Assembly (NCBI RefSeq): GCF_007004655.1
Contig: NZ_ML660108.1
Location: 29,851-93,850, forward strand
DNA from: Exilibacterium tricleocarpae
Lineage (GTDB): Bacteria > Pseudomonadota > Gammaproteobacteria > Pseudomonadales > Cellvibrionaceae
Length of the DNA: 64,000 nt
Reading direction: 5' to 3'
Shown here: one piece after another, positions 1 to 8,425 of the stretch
How positions within the stretch are numbered: the first letter of the stretch is position 1
How the letters are laid out: the number at the start of each line of letters is the position of its first letter
Notes under the pieces: model-generated
Database searches by the model: none
What the model saw: only the letters and a program-made list of their open reading frames with translations
What the model was told of the DNA's origin: nothing
Made by a program: the position numbers and the translations under genes

Positions 1-57
1 TGTGTGGGTTGTCTTTTTTTATCCCTCTTCTTCTTATACTTTAAAACACCACCCCCC

Positions 58-119
58 CCCCGACCCCGCATTGTGCCAAGCCTGGTTAAAACTCAAGCAC
101 CCCGACCCCGCACTGTGCC
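58..119. repeat. Two direct copies of a 20-bp repeat
   Basis: A 20-bp stretch beginning CCCCGACCCCGCA occurs twice, at 58-77 and 100-119, differing at one base (TTGTGCC against CTGTGCC). The same motif type (CCGACCCCGC..GTGCC) recurs at the end of the hairpin at 17019-17080 and near 29020, so this is probably a fragment of a dispersed repeat family. It lies just beyond the 3' end of pspF. Confidence 0.6.
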
Positions 120-163
120 GCCGCGGGTAGTGTTAACAATAAGCTTTCTGCTTCTGGTGCTCG

Positions 164-1189
164 TTATTGCGGTGCGTTGAGCCGATATTTTCGATAAAGT
201 CCGCGAAATTGATTGTAGGTCAACCCCAGTTGCTTCGCTGTCTCGCCCTGGTGATGCTGGCAGCGTTGCAGCGTTTTCTGTAACAGCTGAACTTCGAAAT
301 TCTTCACCGCCTGTTCGAAATCAATCGGGCCCGCGGCTTGCGTTGGCGCTGCGATCGCCTGGTGCTCTCCTTCCCGGCCCTTTCCTTCCACCCCGCCCGC
401 ACTTTCCGCAGCGCCCTCAACGTCCGCCGCAAAAGGATCGACAATGATCCGCTCGATCGGCTCCTGCGGGTTGCCCCAGCGATACACCGACCGCTCCACC
501 ACATTTTTCAACTCCCGCACATTGCCCGGCCAGGAATAGTCGAGCAGTACGTCCATCGCCTCCCGCGCAAACCCCGGGAACAACTCCCACCCCAGTTCAT
601 GGCACATGCGTACGGCGAAGTACTCACTGAGGTCGGCAATGTCTTCGCGCCGCCGTCGCAACGGCGGCAGGTGCACCACATCGAACGCCAGGCGATCGAG
701 CAGATCGTGGCGAAACTTGCCGGCCGCCGCCATCGCCTGCAGGTCGGCGTTGGTGGCGGCGGCGATCCGCACATCGACCTGCAGGGTTTTCTGCCCACCC
801 AGCCGTTCGAACTCGCCGTACTCGATAACCCGCAGTACTTTTTCCTGCACGCGATCGCCTAGGGTACCCAACTCGTCGAGAAACAAAGTGCCGTCCTGGG
901 CCCGCTCGAAGTGGCCGCGGTGCAGCCGGTTGGCCCCGGTGAAAGCGCCGGGCTCATAGCCGAATAGCTCCGATTCCAACAGGCTGTCGGTGTAGGCGGC
1001 GCAGTTGATCTTGATAAACGGCTGGTCCCAGCGGGGCGAGAGAAAATGCAGCCGCTCGGCAATCAGCTCCTTGCCGGTACCCCGCTCGCCGATGATCAGC
1101 GCAGTACGATTGATGGGGGCGAGCTGCGACACGTGATCGAGCGCCTCGACCCAACTGGGGGACTTGCCGATAATACGTTGTTCAGCCAT
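164..1189 (-). CDS. pspF: PspF, sigma-54-dependent activator of the phage shock operon
   Basis: This is a 341-residue bacterial enhancer-binding protein with no N-terminal receiver domain, as expected of PspF. The AAA+ domain begins at once (Walker A GERGTGKE at 34-41) and has the sigma-54 contact loop GAFTGA at 81-86, followed by the GTLFLDE Walker B motif. A Fis-type helix-turn-helix sits at the C-terminus (KQLGLTYNQFRGLYRKY). In the known system PspA holds PspF inactive until envelope stress; PspF then remodels sigma-54 RNA polymerase at the pspA promoter. The gene is divergent from pspA, and the gap carries matching regulatory sites. Length and motifs agree with the family. Only the position of the PspF operators is inferred. 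Confidence 0.95.
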   Translation of the reverse strand: MAEQRIIGKSPSWVEALDHVSQLAPINRTALIIGERGTGKELIAERLHFLSPRWDQPFIKINCAAYTDSLLESELFGYEPGAFTGANRLHRGHFERAQDGTLFLDELGTLGDRVQEKVLRVIEYGEFERLGGQKTLQVDVRIAAATNADLQAMAAAGKFRHDLLDRLAFDVVHLPPLRRRREDIADLSEYFAVRMCHELGWELFPGFAREAMDVLLDYSWPGNVRELKNVVERSVYRWGNPQEPIERIIVDPFAADVEGAAESAGGVEGKGREGEHQAIAAPTQAAGPIDFEQAVKNFEVQLLQKTLQRCQHHQGETAKQLGLTYNQFRGLYRKYRLNAPQ

Positions 1190-1210
1190 AGGTTGGTTAA
1201 CGCCGCCAAT

Positions 1211-1252
1211 TTAGTCAGGTGAAAATTACCACACTTTGTTTTTTCTGACTAA
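1211..1252. promoter_or_regulatory. Inverted repeat, candidate PspF upstream activating sites
   Basis: TTAGTCAG (1211-1218) and its exact reverse complement CTGACTAA (1245-1252) lie between the pspF start and the sigma-54 promoter of the psp operon. Their centres are about 34 bp apart, roughly three helical turns. In Escherichia coli PspF binds two adjacent sites upstream of an IHF site, and this arrangement fits that layout. The match to PspF sites is inferred from position and symmetry. Confidence 0.45.
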
Positions 1253-1296
1253 TTCTATCTGCCCGAAATAGGCTGATATTATGGAAAATTCAATAA

Positions 1297-1309
1297 AATC
1301 AAGTGGTTG
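1297..1309 (+). promoter_or_regulatory. IHF consensus site
   Basis: AATCAAGTGGTTG fits the IHF consensus WATCAANNNNTTR at every defined position. It lies between the inverted repeat at 1211-1252 and the -24 element at 1317, where DNA bending would bring bound PspF to sigma-54 polymerase. Confidence 0.6.
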
Positions 1310-1316
1310 ACCTATT

Positions 1317-1332
1317 TGGCACACTTCCTGAT
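1317..1332 (+). promoter_or_regulatory. Sigma-54 type -24/-12 promoter of the psp operon
   Basis: TGGCACA-CTTC-CTGAT has the invariant GG of the -24 element and the right spacing to a -12 block, which departs from TTGCW at two positions. Its place downstream of the IHF site and divergent from pspF supports the call. Confidence 0.55.
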
Positions 1333-1394
1333 ATAACATCCGCGAAACCAACGAAAGTAGTTTGACTGAATAACCAAGGTACGGGAGGGAATCA

Positions 1395-1544
1395 ATGACT
1401 AGTCTGGATAAGCACGGACTCATTCACCTGCTGTTGGCCCTGATTTGCTGTGTGTTGGGTGTGGCGCTGGTGGGCCTGGATGCGCTGGCCAGTTTTTTAA
1501 CGGTGGCGGCAACTTTCGAAAGCCTGATGAGCATCAGCCTTTAA
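1395..1544 (+). CDS. Small membrane protein at the head of the psp operon
   Basis: This 49-codon frame starts at an ATG nine bases after a GGGAGGGA ribosome binding site and ends 43 bases before pspA. The product has a short polar N-terminus (MTSLDKHG), a single hydrophobic segment of about 20-25 residues with two adjacent cysteines (LICCVLGVALVG), and a short tail. That makes it a one-pass inner-membrane peptide. It is the first frame after the sigma-54 promoter, so it should be induced with pspA. I do not recognise a family. It could be a lineage-specific Psp accessory peptide, or a leader whose translation affects pspA. The good ribosome binding site and clean frame favour a real gene. Confidence 0.6.
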   Translation: MTSLDKHGLIHLLLALICCVLGVALVGLDALASFLTVAATFESLMSISL

Positions 1545-1587
1545 CTAAACACTCGCCGCTCAGGCAGTTGTTAAGGAGATTTTAACG

Positions 1588-2286
1588 ATGAGTATATTTT
1601 CACGTATGGCCGATATTATTAACTCCAACCTCAATGCGATGTTGGACAAGGCCGAAGACCCGCAAAAGATGATTCGCCTGATTATCCAGGAGATGGAGGA
1701 AACCCTGGTCGAGGTGCGCAGCTCCTCCGCCCGCGTCATTGCCGACAAGAAAACAGCCGAACGCCGCCTCGAGCGGGTGCAGGCGGAACTGGGCGACTGG
1801 GAAGCCAAGGCCAAGCTGGCAATCAGCAAAGGTCGTGAAGACCTGGCTCGTGCCGCACTGGCGGAAAAGCAGGCCATCGCTGAGGAAATCACCGCGGTGG
1901 AGCAGGAGCTGAGCGCGCTGGACGATCACCTGGCGCACCTGAACGACGAAATCAGCCAGTTGCAACAGAAGTTGAACGATGCCAAAGCCAAGCAGAAAGC
2001 CATGCTGATGCGGGTCAAAACCGTCAGCAGCCGCCTGAAGGTCAAGCGCCAGGTCCACCGCGAAGCGCTGGACGATGCGTTTTCCAAGTTCGAACACTTC
2101 GAGCGGCGGATGGATCATCTCGAAGGTCAGGTGGATGCCATGGACCTGGGGCGCGACGGCAAGCAGGGCCTGGCCACCGAAATTGAAGACCTGGTCAATG
2201 ACGAAAAGGTCAATGACGAACTGGCCCGGCTCAAGGCGGAGATGTCCGGCAAAGATGCCGGGAAAGACGGTGACGGCAAAGCCTGA
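1588..2286 (+). CDS. pspA: PspA, phage shock protein A / IM30 family
   Basis: At 232 residues this is a typical PspA. It opens with the amphipathic helix MSIFSRMADIINSNLNAML, followed by almost continuous coiled coil (long heptads of E, K, L and A up to about residue 190). PspA binds and inhibits PspF in unstressed cells, and under envelope stress it assembles into membrane-stabilising oligomers of the ESCRT-III-like fold. The ATG follows an AAGGAGAT ribosome binding site. It is the second gene after the PspF-dependent promoter and precedes pspB by about 170 bp. Confidence 0.95.
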   Translation: MSIFSRMADIINSNLNAMLDKAEDPQKMIRLIIQEMEETLVEVRSSSARVIADKKTAERRLERVQAELGDWEAKAKLAISKGREDLARAALAEKQAIAEEITAVEQELSALDDHLAHLNDEISQLQQKLNDAKAKQKAMLMRVKTVSSRLKVKRQVHREALDDAFSKFEHFERRMDHLEGQVDAMDLGRDGKQGLATEIEDLVNDEKVNDELARLKAEMSGKDAGKDGDGKA

Positions 2287-2459
2287 GCGGGTCGCGACCC
2301 GCCGCATCGGTAGGCGCAACAGCCAATGTCGCGTAAACTGCCGGGAGTCCGTACCATTCGTTTTCATACCCTTTTAGCCCCGGGGTTTGGGGCCAAGGCC
2401 CATGGACAGGACCGACAGGCCATGGAATGGACAGGATTGACAAGTTAAGGACCTAGATC

Positions 2460-2705
2460 ATGCTCGACTTTTTATTTGTGCCGACCGTTTTGTTTCTGAC
2501 TGTGGTCGCCCCTATCTGGATAGTGATGCACTACCGCAGCGCCAACCGGGCCCAACGCGGCCTCAACGATGAGGATCGGCAGACTATCGAAGAGATGCTC
2601 GAGGCGGTAGACAAGCTCACCGAACGTATCGAGGCCCTGGAGTCCATACTCGACGACACCCAGCCCAAGTGGCGGGAGGTCAGGGCCCGCACCGCCCAGC
2701 AATAG
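2460..2705 (+). CDS. pspB: PspB, phage shock membrane protein
   Basis: An 81-residue protein with one N-terminal transmembrane helix (LFVPTVLFLTVVAPIWIVMHY) and a cytoplasmic leucine-zipper-like coiled coil ending DDTQPKWRE, all typical of PspB. In the known system PspB and PspC form the membrane sensor that pulls PspA away from PspF. The ribosome binding site is AAGGA, and pspC follows 55 bp downstream in the same operon. Confidence 0.92.
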   Translation: MLDFLFVPTVLFLTVVAPIWIVMHYRSANRAQRGLNDEDRQTIEEMLEAVDKLTERIEALESILDDTQPKWREVRARTAQQ

Positions 2706-2760
2706 CCCCCTCATTCACCCGAGAGCAACCTTCATTAGAGAGCAAAAACAGGAGAAGACT

Positions 2761-3225
2761 ATGCCCAGGAGACACAGACGCCCGTGGCGCCATCGCCGCC
2801 AGCGCATTCGCTCGCGCAGTTATAACGGTTGGGACATGAATCTGTATCGCGACAAACGCCGGGGCAAGATTGCCGGCGTTTGCGCCGGGATCGCCGATCA
2901 CTTCGATTTCAATCCCTGGGTGATCAGGCTGATATTTATCGGAGGCTTTTTTATCACCGGCACCCTGGCGGTGTTGGCCTATATCGCCGGCTGGGTGCTG
3001 CTGAGCCCGCGGCGCGATGATTCGGTGGAGGCCTTCGAATACGACGAGGAGCGCCACAGCTACCAGCGCAAAAATATGTTCAAGTACTCCGACAGTCCCA
3101 GTGTGCGCCTGCGCCGCGCGCGCGAGCGCCTGAACAGGGCCCTGCGCCGGGTCGAGGACATGGAGGCCTACGTGACTTCGCGCCAGTACGAACTCAACAA
3201 GGCGTTCGCCGCCATAGAAAAATAG
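2761..3225 (+). CDS. pspC: PspC, phage shock membrane sensor with extended C-terminus
   Basis: This 154-residue protein holds the PspC domain (NLYRDKRRGKIAGVCAGIAD, then a hydrophobic helix LIFIGGFFITGTLAVLAYIAG). A charged coiled-coil C-terminus follows from about residue 105, which makes it longer than the roughly 120-residue E. coli protein. The first 24 residues are very Arg-rich. A start at the internal Met (codon at 2836) would give a conventional N-terminus, but AGGAG lies just before the upstream ATG, so that start is preferred. It is the last psp gene in the cluster; no pspD-like gene follows. Confidence 0.88.
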   Translation: MPRRHRRPWRHRRQRIRSRSYNGWDMNLYRDKRRGKIAGVCAGIADHFDFNPWVIRLIFIGGFFITGTLAVLAYIAGWVLLSPRRDDSVEAFEYDEERHSYQRKNMFKYSDSPSVRLRRARERLNRALRRVEDMEAYVTSRQYELNKAFAAIEK

Positions 3226-3405
3226 CGCCGCGCCAGTGGCGCACCAAACCCCGCCTGGGCCCGGTAAAGTCCGCCGCTGTGAAGCGGATCAACAACTTTT
3301 CGCCGGGTAAAGCGTAAAAAGGACACTGTCAAAGCGACCGGGTCGCGCCAGACCGGGTCGCGTCAACAGGTGCCTGGGGTCGCGAAGGGTCGCGAATATA
3401 GGATC

Positions 3406-5925
3406 ATGAAATATCTTGCGGGACTGCTGCTAGTGCTCACCGGTTGCGGGGGCGGGGGCTCATCCGACTCAGACCCCGATCCCGGCGCCAATGCCGCGCC
3501 GGTGATCGACGATGTGCAGATCAACGTCAACGAAGATGCCGTTGATCTGCTGGAGCTTGAGGCGACCGACGGCGACGGTGACAGCCTGACCTTTGTTATC
3601 GACAGCGGCGACACGACGCTGTTTTCCCTGTCCCCGACCGGACGCCTGCGGGTCCGCGAAGGGCAGTCCCTCAATTTTGCCGTCCTTGCCAACCACGAGC
3701 TAACCGTCCGTGTTTCCGACCCCGCCGGCGCCTCCGATACGGCGCTGGTCGCCATTCGCGTACTGGACCCCGGCCGGCCGTTTGGCCTGACCCGGCGCCC
3801 GCCGGCGCTGGCGCATCAGTTTCCGGTGCGGGCTCCGGTACAGTCGGCGCTGCAACTGGAGCGGGTGCACGGCGGGCTCGATAGCCCTGTCTACTTCGCA
3901 CAGATTCCCGGTACGGATTTGCATTTGGTTGCACAACAGGGTGGCACCATCCTCTGGTTCGAGCCGGATGAGCTGAGCGCCGGCGGCACGTTTATGACGG
4001 TGCCCGATCCGCTGGCGACCGCTTCGGAAGAGGGACTGCTCGGTTTTGCCTTCGATCCCGGGTTTACCCGGAACGGCTATTTTTATCTCCATTACACCCA
4101 GCGCTTCGCCACCGGTGACGATTGTGTCAATGAACTGGCGCGCCGCCACAGCGCCTGCTCCGTGGTGGCGCGCTTTCAGTTGCAGCGCGATGGCGATGGC
4201 AACTTTATTGCCACCCGCGGCGATCCCGATTCGAAGCAGACGGTGATTACCCAGCGCCAGCCTTTCGCCAACCACAACGGCGGTATGATTGCGTTTGGCG
4301 CCGACGGTTTTCTCTATATCGCCCTCGGCGACGGCGGCAGTGGCGGCGATCCCGACGGCTACGCCCGCGAGCGGAACAACCTGCTCGGCAGTGTCTTGCG
4401 GCTGGATGTGGACTCACTGCCTTACCGGATACCGCCTGACAATCCCTTTGCCGGCAACGATCAGGGCTGGCGCGAGGAAATCTGGGCTTTTGGCCTGCGC
4501 AACCCCTGGCGCTTTTCCTTCGATGCGCCGACCGGTCGCCTGTGGCTCGGCGATGTGGGGCAGCGCAACTGGGAGGAGGTCGATCTGATCGTGGCGGGCG
4601 GCAATTACGGTTGGGATTTTTTCGAGGGCAACCACGATTTTGAAGATGTCGACAACGCCCCGGCCGATGTGATCTGGCCGGTGGTGGAATACAGCCACGA
4701 TGAAGGCTTCTCTATCACCGGCGGCGCCGTCTACCGCGGCAGTCGCCTGCCCGACTGGCGCGGCTGGTATTTCTACGGGGATTTCGTCAGCCGCAAGCTC
4801 TGGGCGCTGAATACTGAAACCCTTGAAGGCGACGTCGAAAATGTTGAGGTGATGGATACCGGCGTGAGTATCAGTGCCTTTGGCACTGATACGGCGGGGG
4901 AGCTGTATCTGGTCGACTATGGTGGCAATACCGGGGGCGGCGGTATTTGGCGCCTGGTGGAAAGCACCGATCAGAGTAACGGGCAGTTGCCCGGCCGTCT
5001 CAGCGAGACGGGATTGTTTACCGAGCTGGCCGGCCTGACGCCGGCACCGGGATTGATTCCCTACACCGTCAACGGCCCGTTCTGGAGTGACGGCGCTGTC
5101 AAAACCCGCTGGTTTTCCCTGCCTGGCGTCAGCACCATCGGCTTTAGTGATACGGGTAACTGGACGTTTCCCGTCGGCAGTGTGCTGGTGAAGCAGTTCG
5201 ATATGCCGCTGGTCGACAATGACCCGACATCGCTGCGGCGTTTGGAAACCCGCGTTTTTGTTCATCACGACAACGGCTGGGCCGGCTATACCTACCGCTG
5301 GAACAGCGAGCAGACCGAGGCGCTGCTGATCAATGACGGGGAGAGTGAGGAACTGAGCATTCGCGACAACAGCGGCGGCGTGCGCCTGCAGCGTTACACC
5401 TACCCGGGCCGCAGTCTCTGTTTGAGCTGTCACAACGATGTCGCCGGGGCGGTGCTGGGGCTCAGGACGCCGCAGCTCAACGGTGACTTTGATTATGGTG
5501 CCGCGGTCGACAACCAACTTCGCACCCTTGACTTTATCGGCTTGTTTGACCGGGCGCTGGCTGCCTCTGAGCAGTACCCGGCCTACCCCGACCCCCGTGA
5601 TGAAAGTACCGAACTGACCCGGCGCGCCCGCGCTTACCTGGCTATCAACTGCGCGGTTTGTCATCGGCCCGACGGACCGGCGCCCACCGCTATGGACCTG
5701 CGTTTCGACACGCCATTGGCAGCCATGAATATTCTGGATGTTGTCCCTGCCGCCGGTGATCTGGGTATCGCCGATGCACGCCTGATCGCCCCTGGTGAGA
5801 GGGCGCGCAGCCTGCTCTGGGAGCGGTTGCGCCGCACCGACGCCAGCCGCATGCCGCCGCGGGTCAGCCATCGGGTCGATGCCGTCGCCGTCAGCCTGAT
5901 CGGCGAGTGGATTGACGGCCTGTAA
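3406..5925 (+). CDS. Lipoprotein: PQQ-type sugar dehydrogenase fused to a dihaem cytochrome region
   Basis: The preferred start gives 839 residues with a lipobox ending LTGC (Cys14), so the product is likely a membrane-anchored periplasmic lipoprotein. Residues about 30-125 resemble a cadherin-like Ig fold. Residues about 145-520 match the glucose/sorbosone dehydrogenase beta-propeller (EEGLLGFAFDPGF, FGADGFLYIALGDGGSGGDP, NPWRFSFD). The C-terminal third has two haem c motifs, CLSCH at 672-676 and CAVCH at 749-753, and resembles the SO2930/HNE_0200-type dihaem family. The fusion suggests that electrons from PQQ-linked sugar oxidation pass directly to an attached cytochrome. An upstream in-frame Met exists, but it would bury the signal peptide. 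Substrate unknown. Confidence 0.85.
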   Translation: MKYLAGLLLVLTGCGGGGSSDSDPDPGANAAPVIDDVQINVNEDAVDLLELEATDGDGDSLTFVIDSGDTTLFSLSPTGRLRVREGQSLNFAVLANHELTVRVSDPAGASDTALVAIRVLDPGRPFGLTRRPPALAHQFPVRAPVQSALQLERVHGGLDSPVYFAQIPGTDLHLVAQQGGTILWFEPDELSAGGTFMTVPDPLATASEEGLLGFAFDPGFTRNGYFYLHYTQRFATGDDCVNELARRHSACSVVARFQLQRDGDGNFIATRGDPDSKQTVITQRQPFANHNGGMIAFGADGFLYIALGDGGSGGDPDGYARERNNLLGSVLRLDVDSLPYRIPPDNPFAGNDQGWREEIWAFGLRNPWRFSFDAPTGRLWLGDVGQRNWEEVDLIVAGGNYGWDFFEGNHDFEDVDNAPADVIWPVVEYSHDEGFSITGGAVYRGSRLPDWRGWYFYGDFVSRKLWALNTETLEGDVENVEVMDTGVSISAFGTDTAGELYLVDYGGNTGGGGIWRLVESTDQSNGQLPGRLSETGLFTELAGLTPAPGLIPYTVNGPFWSDGAVKTRWFSLPGVSTIGFSDTGNWTFPVGSVLVKQFDMPLVDNDPTSLRRLETRVFVHHDNGWAGYTYRWNSEQTEALLINDGESEELSIRDNSGGVRLQRYTYPGRSLCLSCHNDVAGAVLGLRTPQLNGDFDYGAAVDNQLRTLDFIGLFDRALAASEQYPAYPDPRDESTELTRRARAYLAINCAVCHRPDGPAPTAMDLRFDTPLAAMNILDVVPAAGDLGIADARLIAPGERARSLLWERLRRTDASRMPPRVSHRVDAVAVSLIGEWIDGL

Positions 5926-6088
5926 AGCGGGTCTGATCGCGACCCACCTGTTTCGCTCCAAACACCTGAAGACTTCGCCGGCCTTTTGCGAGCGGGTGCT
6001 TTGGACATGCCAAAGCAGTTTGATGGCAACGCTGTGGATTGCGCCGGACCCCAGCGGCGGCTGCGGTTCTGCCCCCGGGAATCGGTGT

Positions 6089-6127
6089 GGGAGGGAGCCC
6101 TCCCAAAGTGGAACTTTGACTTTTTAA
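6089..6127 (+). terminator. Double hairpin ending in a T-run
   Basis: A 7-bp stem GGGAGGG/CCCTCCC (6089-6095 with 6098-6104; the 2-nt loop would open to 4 nt) is followed at once by CAAAGT/ACTTTG (6104-6109 with 6113-6118) and then ACTTTTTAA. It lies between the dehydrogenase lipoprotein and the PDZ gene and could end transcription of the former. Confidence 0.5.
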
Positions 6128-6172
6128 CCTGGCCCAAATAACAATAATCGCTGACTTGGTGAGGAGAGTGTC

Positions 6173-7051
6173 GTGGTTAAAGCAGGAGTGGTCCTGGTGC
6201 TGGGCATAGCACTGGGAGTGGGTGCGGTGTTGTGGCAGGGAAGTGCCGGCACCGATTCGGTGTCAGCCGGCGCGGCGGCGCCCGCCGCCGGCGCTTCGCT
6301 GGTGGCGGCGGCACAGGGCAAGCCGCTCGCCGAGCGGGTGGCGGCGCTGGAGGCGGCGTTGGACCGCAGTGTGGGAACCCAGTTGGACCTGTTTGAGCAG
6401 TTGTTGCGCCTGGAGGCCCTGCTGGACGAACAACTGGGTGATCAGACCGGAGTACCGGAAGAGGCCGGCGTCGCTGCGGTAGCGACTTTGCGCGACCGCA
6501 ACGGCGAAGCGCGCCAACAGCGCGTAGACCGGCCTGCCAGCGCCGCTGAGCGGCGCCGCGAGCGGCTGGTCAGCTACGGTTTCGACGAGGAGACGGCGGC
6601 GCGTATTACGGAGCGCGAGGGGGAGTTGCGCATGGATATGATGCGCCAGCGCTACGAGCGCCGCTACGCGGCGATTGAAGGCAGAGAGCCGCCGCCGGCG
6701 AACCCGTTAGGCAATTACCACGACCAACTGCGCGAGGAACTCGGTGACGATCAGTACGACCGCTACCTCTACGCCAGCGGCCGCAGCAATCGCGTCAGGG
6801 TAAACGGTGTGATTGCCACCTCGCCGGCGGAGCAGGCCGGGCTGCAGCGCGGCGATGTCATTCTCAGCTACGACGGCCAGCGGGTGTTTCGAATGAATGA
6901 TATCATTCGCCTCAGTCACCAGGGCCAGAAGGGCGAGACGATCAGTCTCGAAATCGAACGGGCCGACGGCGGGCGCGACACCCTGTATCTGCCGCGCGGG
7001 CCCCTCGGCATGTGGGGCGGCGGCCGCAAGCGGGTCGATCCCAACGAATGA
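6173..7051 (+). CDS. Membrane-anchored PDZ-domain protein
   Basis: A 292-residue protein with a GTG start just after GAGGAGAG. An N-terminal hydrophobic anchor or signal (VVLVLGIALGVGAVLW) leads into an Ala-rich, charged, coiled-coil-like middle (about residues 45-185). A C-terminal PDZ domain covers about 205-280 (VNGVIATSPAEQAGLQRGDV, then ILSYDGQRVF). PDZ domains bind C-terminal peptides and are common in periplasmic proteases and the type II secretion protein GspC. No protease catalytic domain is present here, so this is probably an adaptor or scaffold. The partner is unknown. Confidence 0.75.
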   Translation: MVKAGVVLVLGIALGVGAVLWQGSAGTDSVSAGAAAPAAGASLVAAAQGKPLAERVAALEAALDRSVGTQLDLFEQLLRLEALLDEQLGDQTGVPEEAGVAAVATLRDRNGEARQQRVDRPASAAERRRERLVSYGFDEETAARITEREGELRMDMMRQRYERRYAAIEGREPPPANPLGNYHDQLREELGDDQYDRYLYASGRSNRVRVNGVIATSPAEQAGLQRGDVILSYDGQRVFRMNDIIRLSHQGQKGETISLEIERADGGRDTLYLPRGPLGMWGGGRKRVDPNE

Positions 7052-7127
7052 CCGTAACGAATGGCCCTGACGAATGATCCTAACAAATGATACCAACAAG
7101 TAGTATTACTGCCGGGGAGCAGTTTTT

Positions 7128-7478
7128 ATGACCTTTGACGAATTTCAGACCTGGCAGATGGTCTTTACCCTCTGCGCCGTCAGTGCGGTGACGGCCTATG
7201 CCGTATTGCTGCTGCAGAGTCTTTTTCACGATGTCCGGATCGGCATTGCCGGTCTGTTTGGCGGTCTGGCCTGCGCGGTGCTGTCTGTTATCGCCGACAG
7301 TGTTTACCTGTTCGCCGCGGTTATCGTGGGCCTGCTGATTTTCGGGTTTACTGTCTTTGCCGTAATGAACAACATCAAACAGCCGAAGTTTTGGGTGCCG
7401 TTGGCGATATTCACACTGACGGCGCCCGGTGCCTATGGGGCCTACTGGTATCTCAACACAGCCACTGCCGCCTCCTGA
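7128..7478 (+). CDS. Small multi-pass membrane protein, unknown
   Basis: This 116-residue protein has about four hydrophobic helices: about 10-30 (MVFTLCAVSAVTAYAVLLLQ), 38-55, 60-82, and 93-108. There are almost no charged residues outside the loops. I do not recognise a family. It follows the PDZ gene by about 75 bp in the same direction and has a GGGAGCAG-like ribosome binding site, so the two may be co-transcribed. Confidence 0.65.
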   Translation: MTFDEFQTWQMVFTLCAVSAVTAYAVLLLQSLFHDVRIGIAGLFGGLACAVLSVIADSVYLFAAVIVGLLIFGFTVFAVMNNIKQPKFWVPLAIFTLTAPGAYGAYWYLNTATAAS

Positions 7479-7529
7479 GGCGGCGACCTGCGCACGGTCA
7501 AGCAGGGCAACGAACCACTGGGAGAAAAT

Positions 7530-7970
7530 ATGACGCTGACACCTTTCCACCTTGCCATTCAGGTCAGGGATATCGCCGAAGCGCGGGATTTTTACGGCGG
7601 CAAACTGCAGTTGCCGGAAGGGCGGTCGACACAGGCGTGGGTCGATTTCAACTTGTTCGGCCACCAGTTGGTCGTGCACCTGAATCCGGCCCTGGGCCGG
7701 CACGGAAAGGTCAACCAGTTGGTCAACCCGGTGGATGGGCAGGGCGTTCCCGTGCCGCACTTCGGGGTGGTGTTAAATCTTGCGGATTGGGAGGAACTGT
7801 CGCAGCGGGTAGCAGCGTTTATCGGCGAGTTTGTGATAGAGCCCTGCGTGCGCTTCAAGGGACAGCCCGCAGAGCAGGCGACGATGTTTTTTCTCGACCC
7901 CTCCGGCAACGCCCTGGAGTTTAAAGCGTTTGCCGATATTGACAGGCAGTTGTTCGATGTCAGTGCTTGA
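7530..7970 (+). CDS. VOC / glyoxalase-fold protein
   Basis: A 146-residue single-domain protein with the vicinal-oxygen-chelate pattern. It has a first beta-alpha-beta unit containing the putative metal His (TPFHLAIQVRDIAEARDFYG), a mid-domain HFGVVL segment, and a C-terminal FFLDPSGNALEFKAF strand with the Glu ligand. Such proteins act as dioxygenases, isomerases or resistance proteins. The substrate cannot be told from sequence. The ribosome binding site GGGAG precedes the ATG. Confidence 0.8.
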   Translation: MTLTPFHLAIQVRDIAEARDFYGGKLQLPEGRSTQAWVDFNLFGHQLVVHLNPALGRHGKVNQLVNPVDGQGVPVPHFGVVLNLADWEELSQRVAAFIGEFVIEPCVRFKGQPAEQATMFFLDPSGNALEFKAFADIDRQLFDVSA

Positions 7971-8062
7971 AACGCCTGTGCCTGCACTTGTTCTTACACG
8001 TACTATTAATTACAACAGGTGCATCTAATTACAACAGGTGCATTGCGGGCACCCTGTGACCG

Positions 8063-8287
8063 CTACCACACCACGGTGACTCTATGGGCATAGAGTCCCT
8101 TTTCATTGCGGCTGGGTACAAATTTGACTTTTTGATTCGGGCGCACTGACCGGTGTACCTTTCCCTCTATGCTACTGCCGTGGAAAAAATATTTTTCGCC
8201 GTCTTGCGAAACCAAAAAGCCGTAGCCAAGATTTAAATTGTAGTATTCAACTGTGCCGAGTTCTTCGACGATATAAGTATCATTCAT
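8063..8287 (-). CDS. Cold-shock-domain-like small protein
   Basis: The 74-residue product keeps the outline of an S1/cold-shock fold: GTVEYYNLNLGYGFLV resembles the GxVKWFNxxKGFGFI strand pair with its RNP1 region, and YFFHGSSIEG matches the FFH RNP2 region. The aromatic nucleic-acid-binding residues are only partly kept, so it is a divergent member. No clear ribosome binding site is visible. A role in binding single-stranded RNA or DNA is inferred. Confidence 0.6.
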   Translation of the reverse strand: MNDTYIVEELGTVEYYNLNLGYGFLVSQDGEKYFFHGSSIEGKVHRSVRPNQKVKFVPSRNEKGLYAHRVTVVW

Positions 8288-8425
8288 AATTGCTAGTCAA
8301 TATCAAAACAATTCTGACCCTTGGGTCCACCGTGCGGCGCCACGCGGCGCGCGTATTATTAACCAACAGCTTTGCGTTTTACAGTGTTTGCACTGCGGTG
8401 CTTGGCAGTTAAAGCCGGCGCTCGA

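Noticed and set aside
4414-5961. 515-codon frame antisense to the sugar dehydrogenase
   Set aside because: It is a shadow of the high-GC coding strand. The plus strand has clear domain matches; the antisense product shows none.
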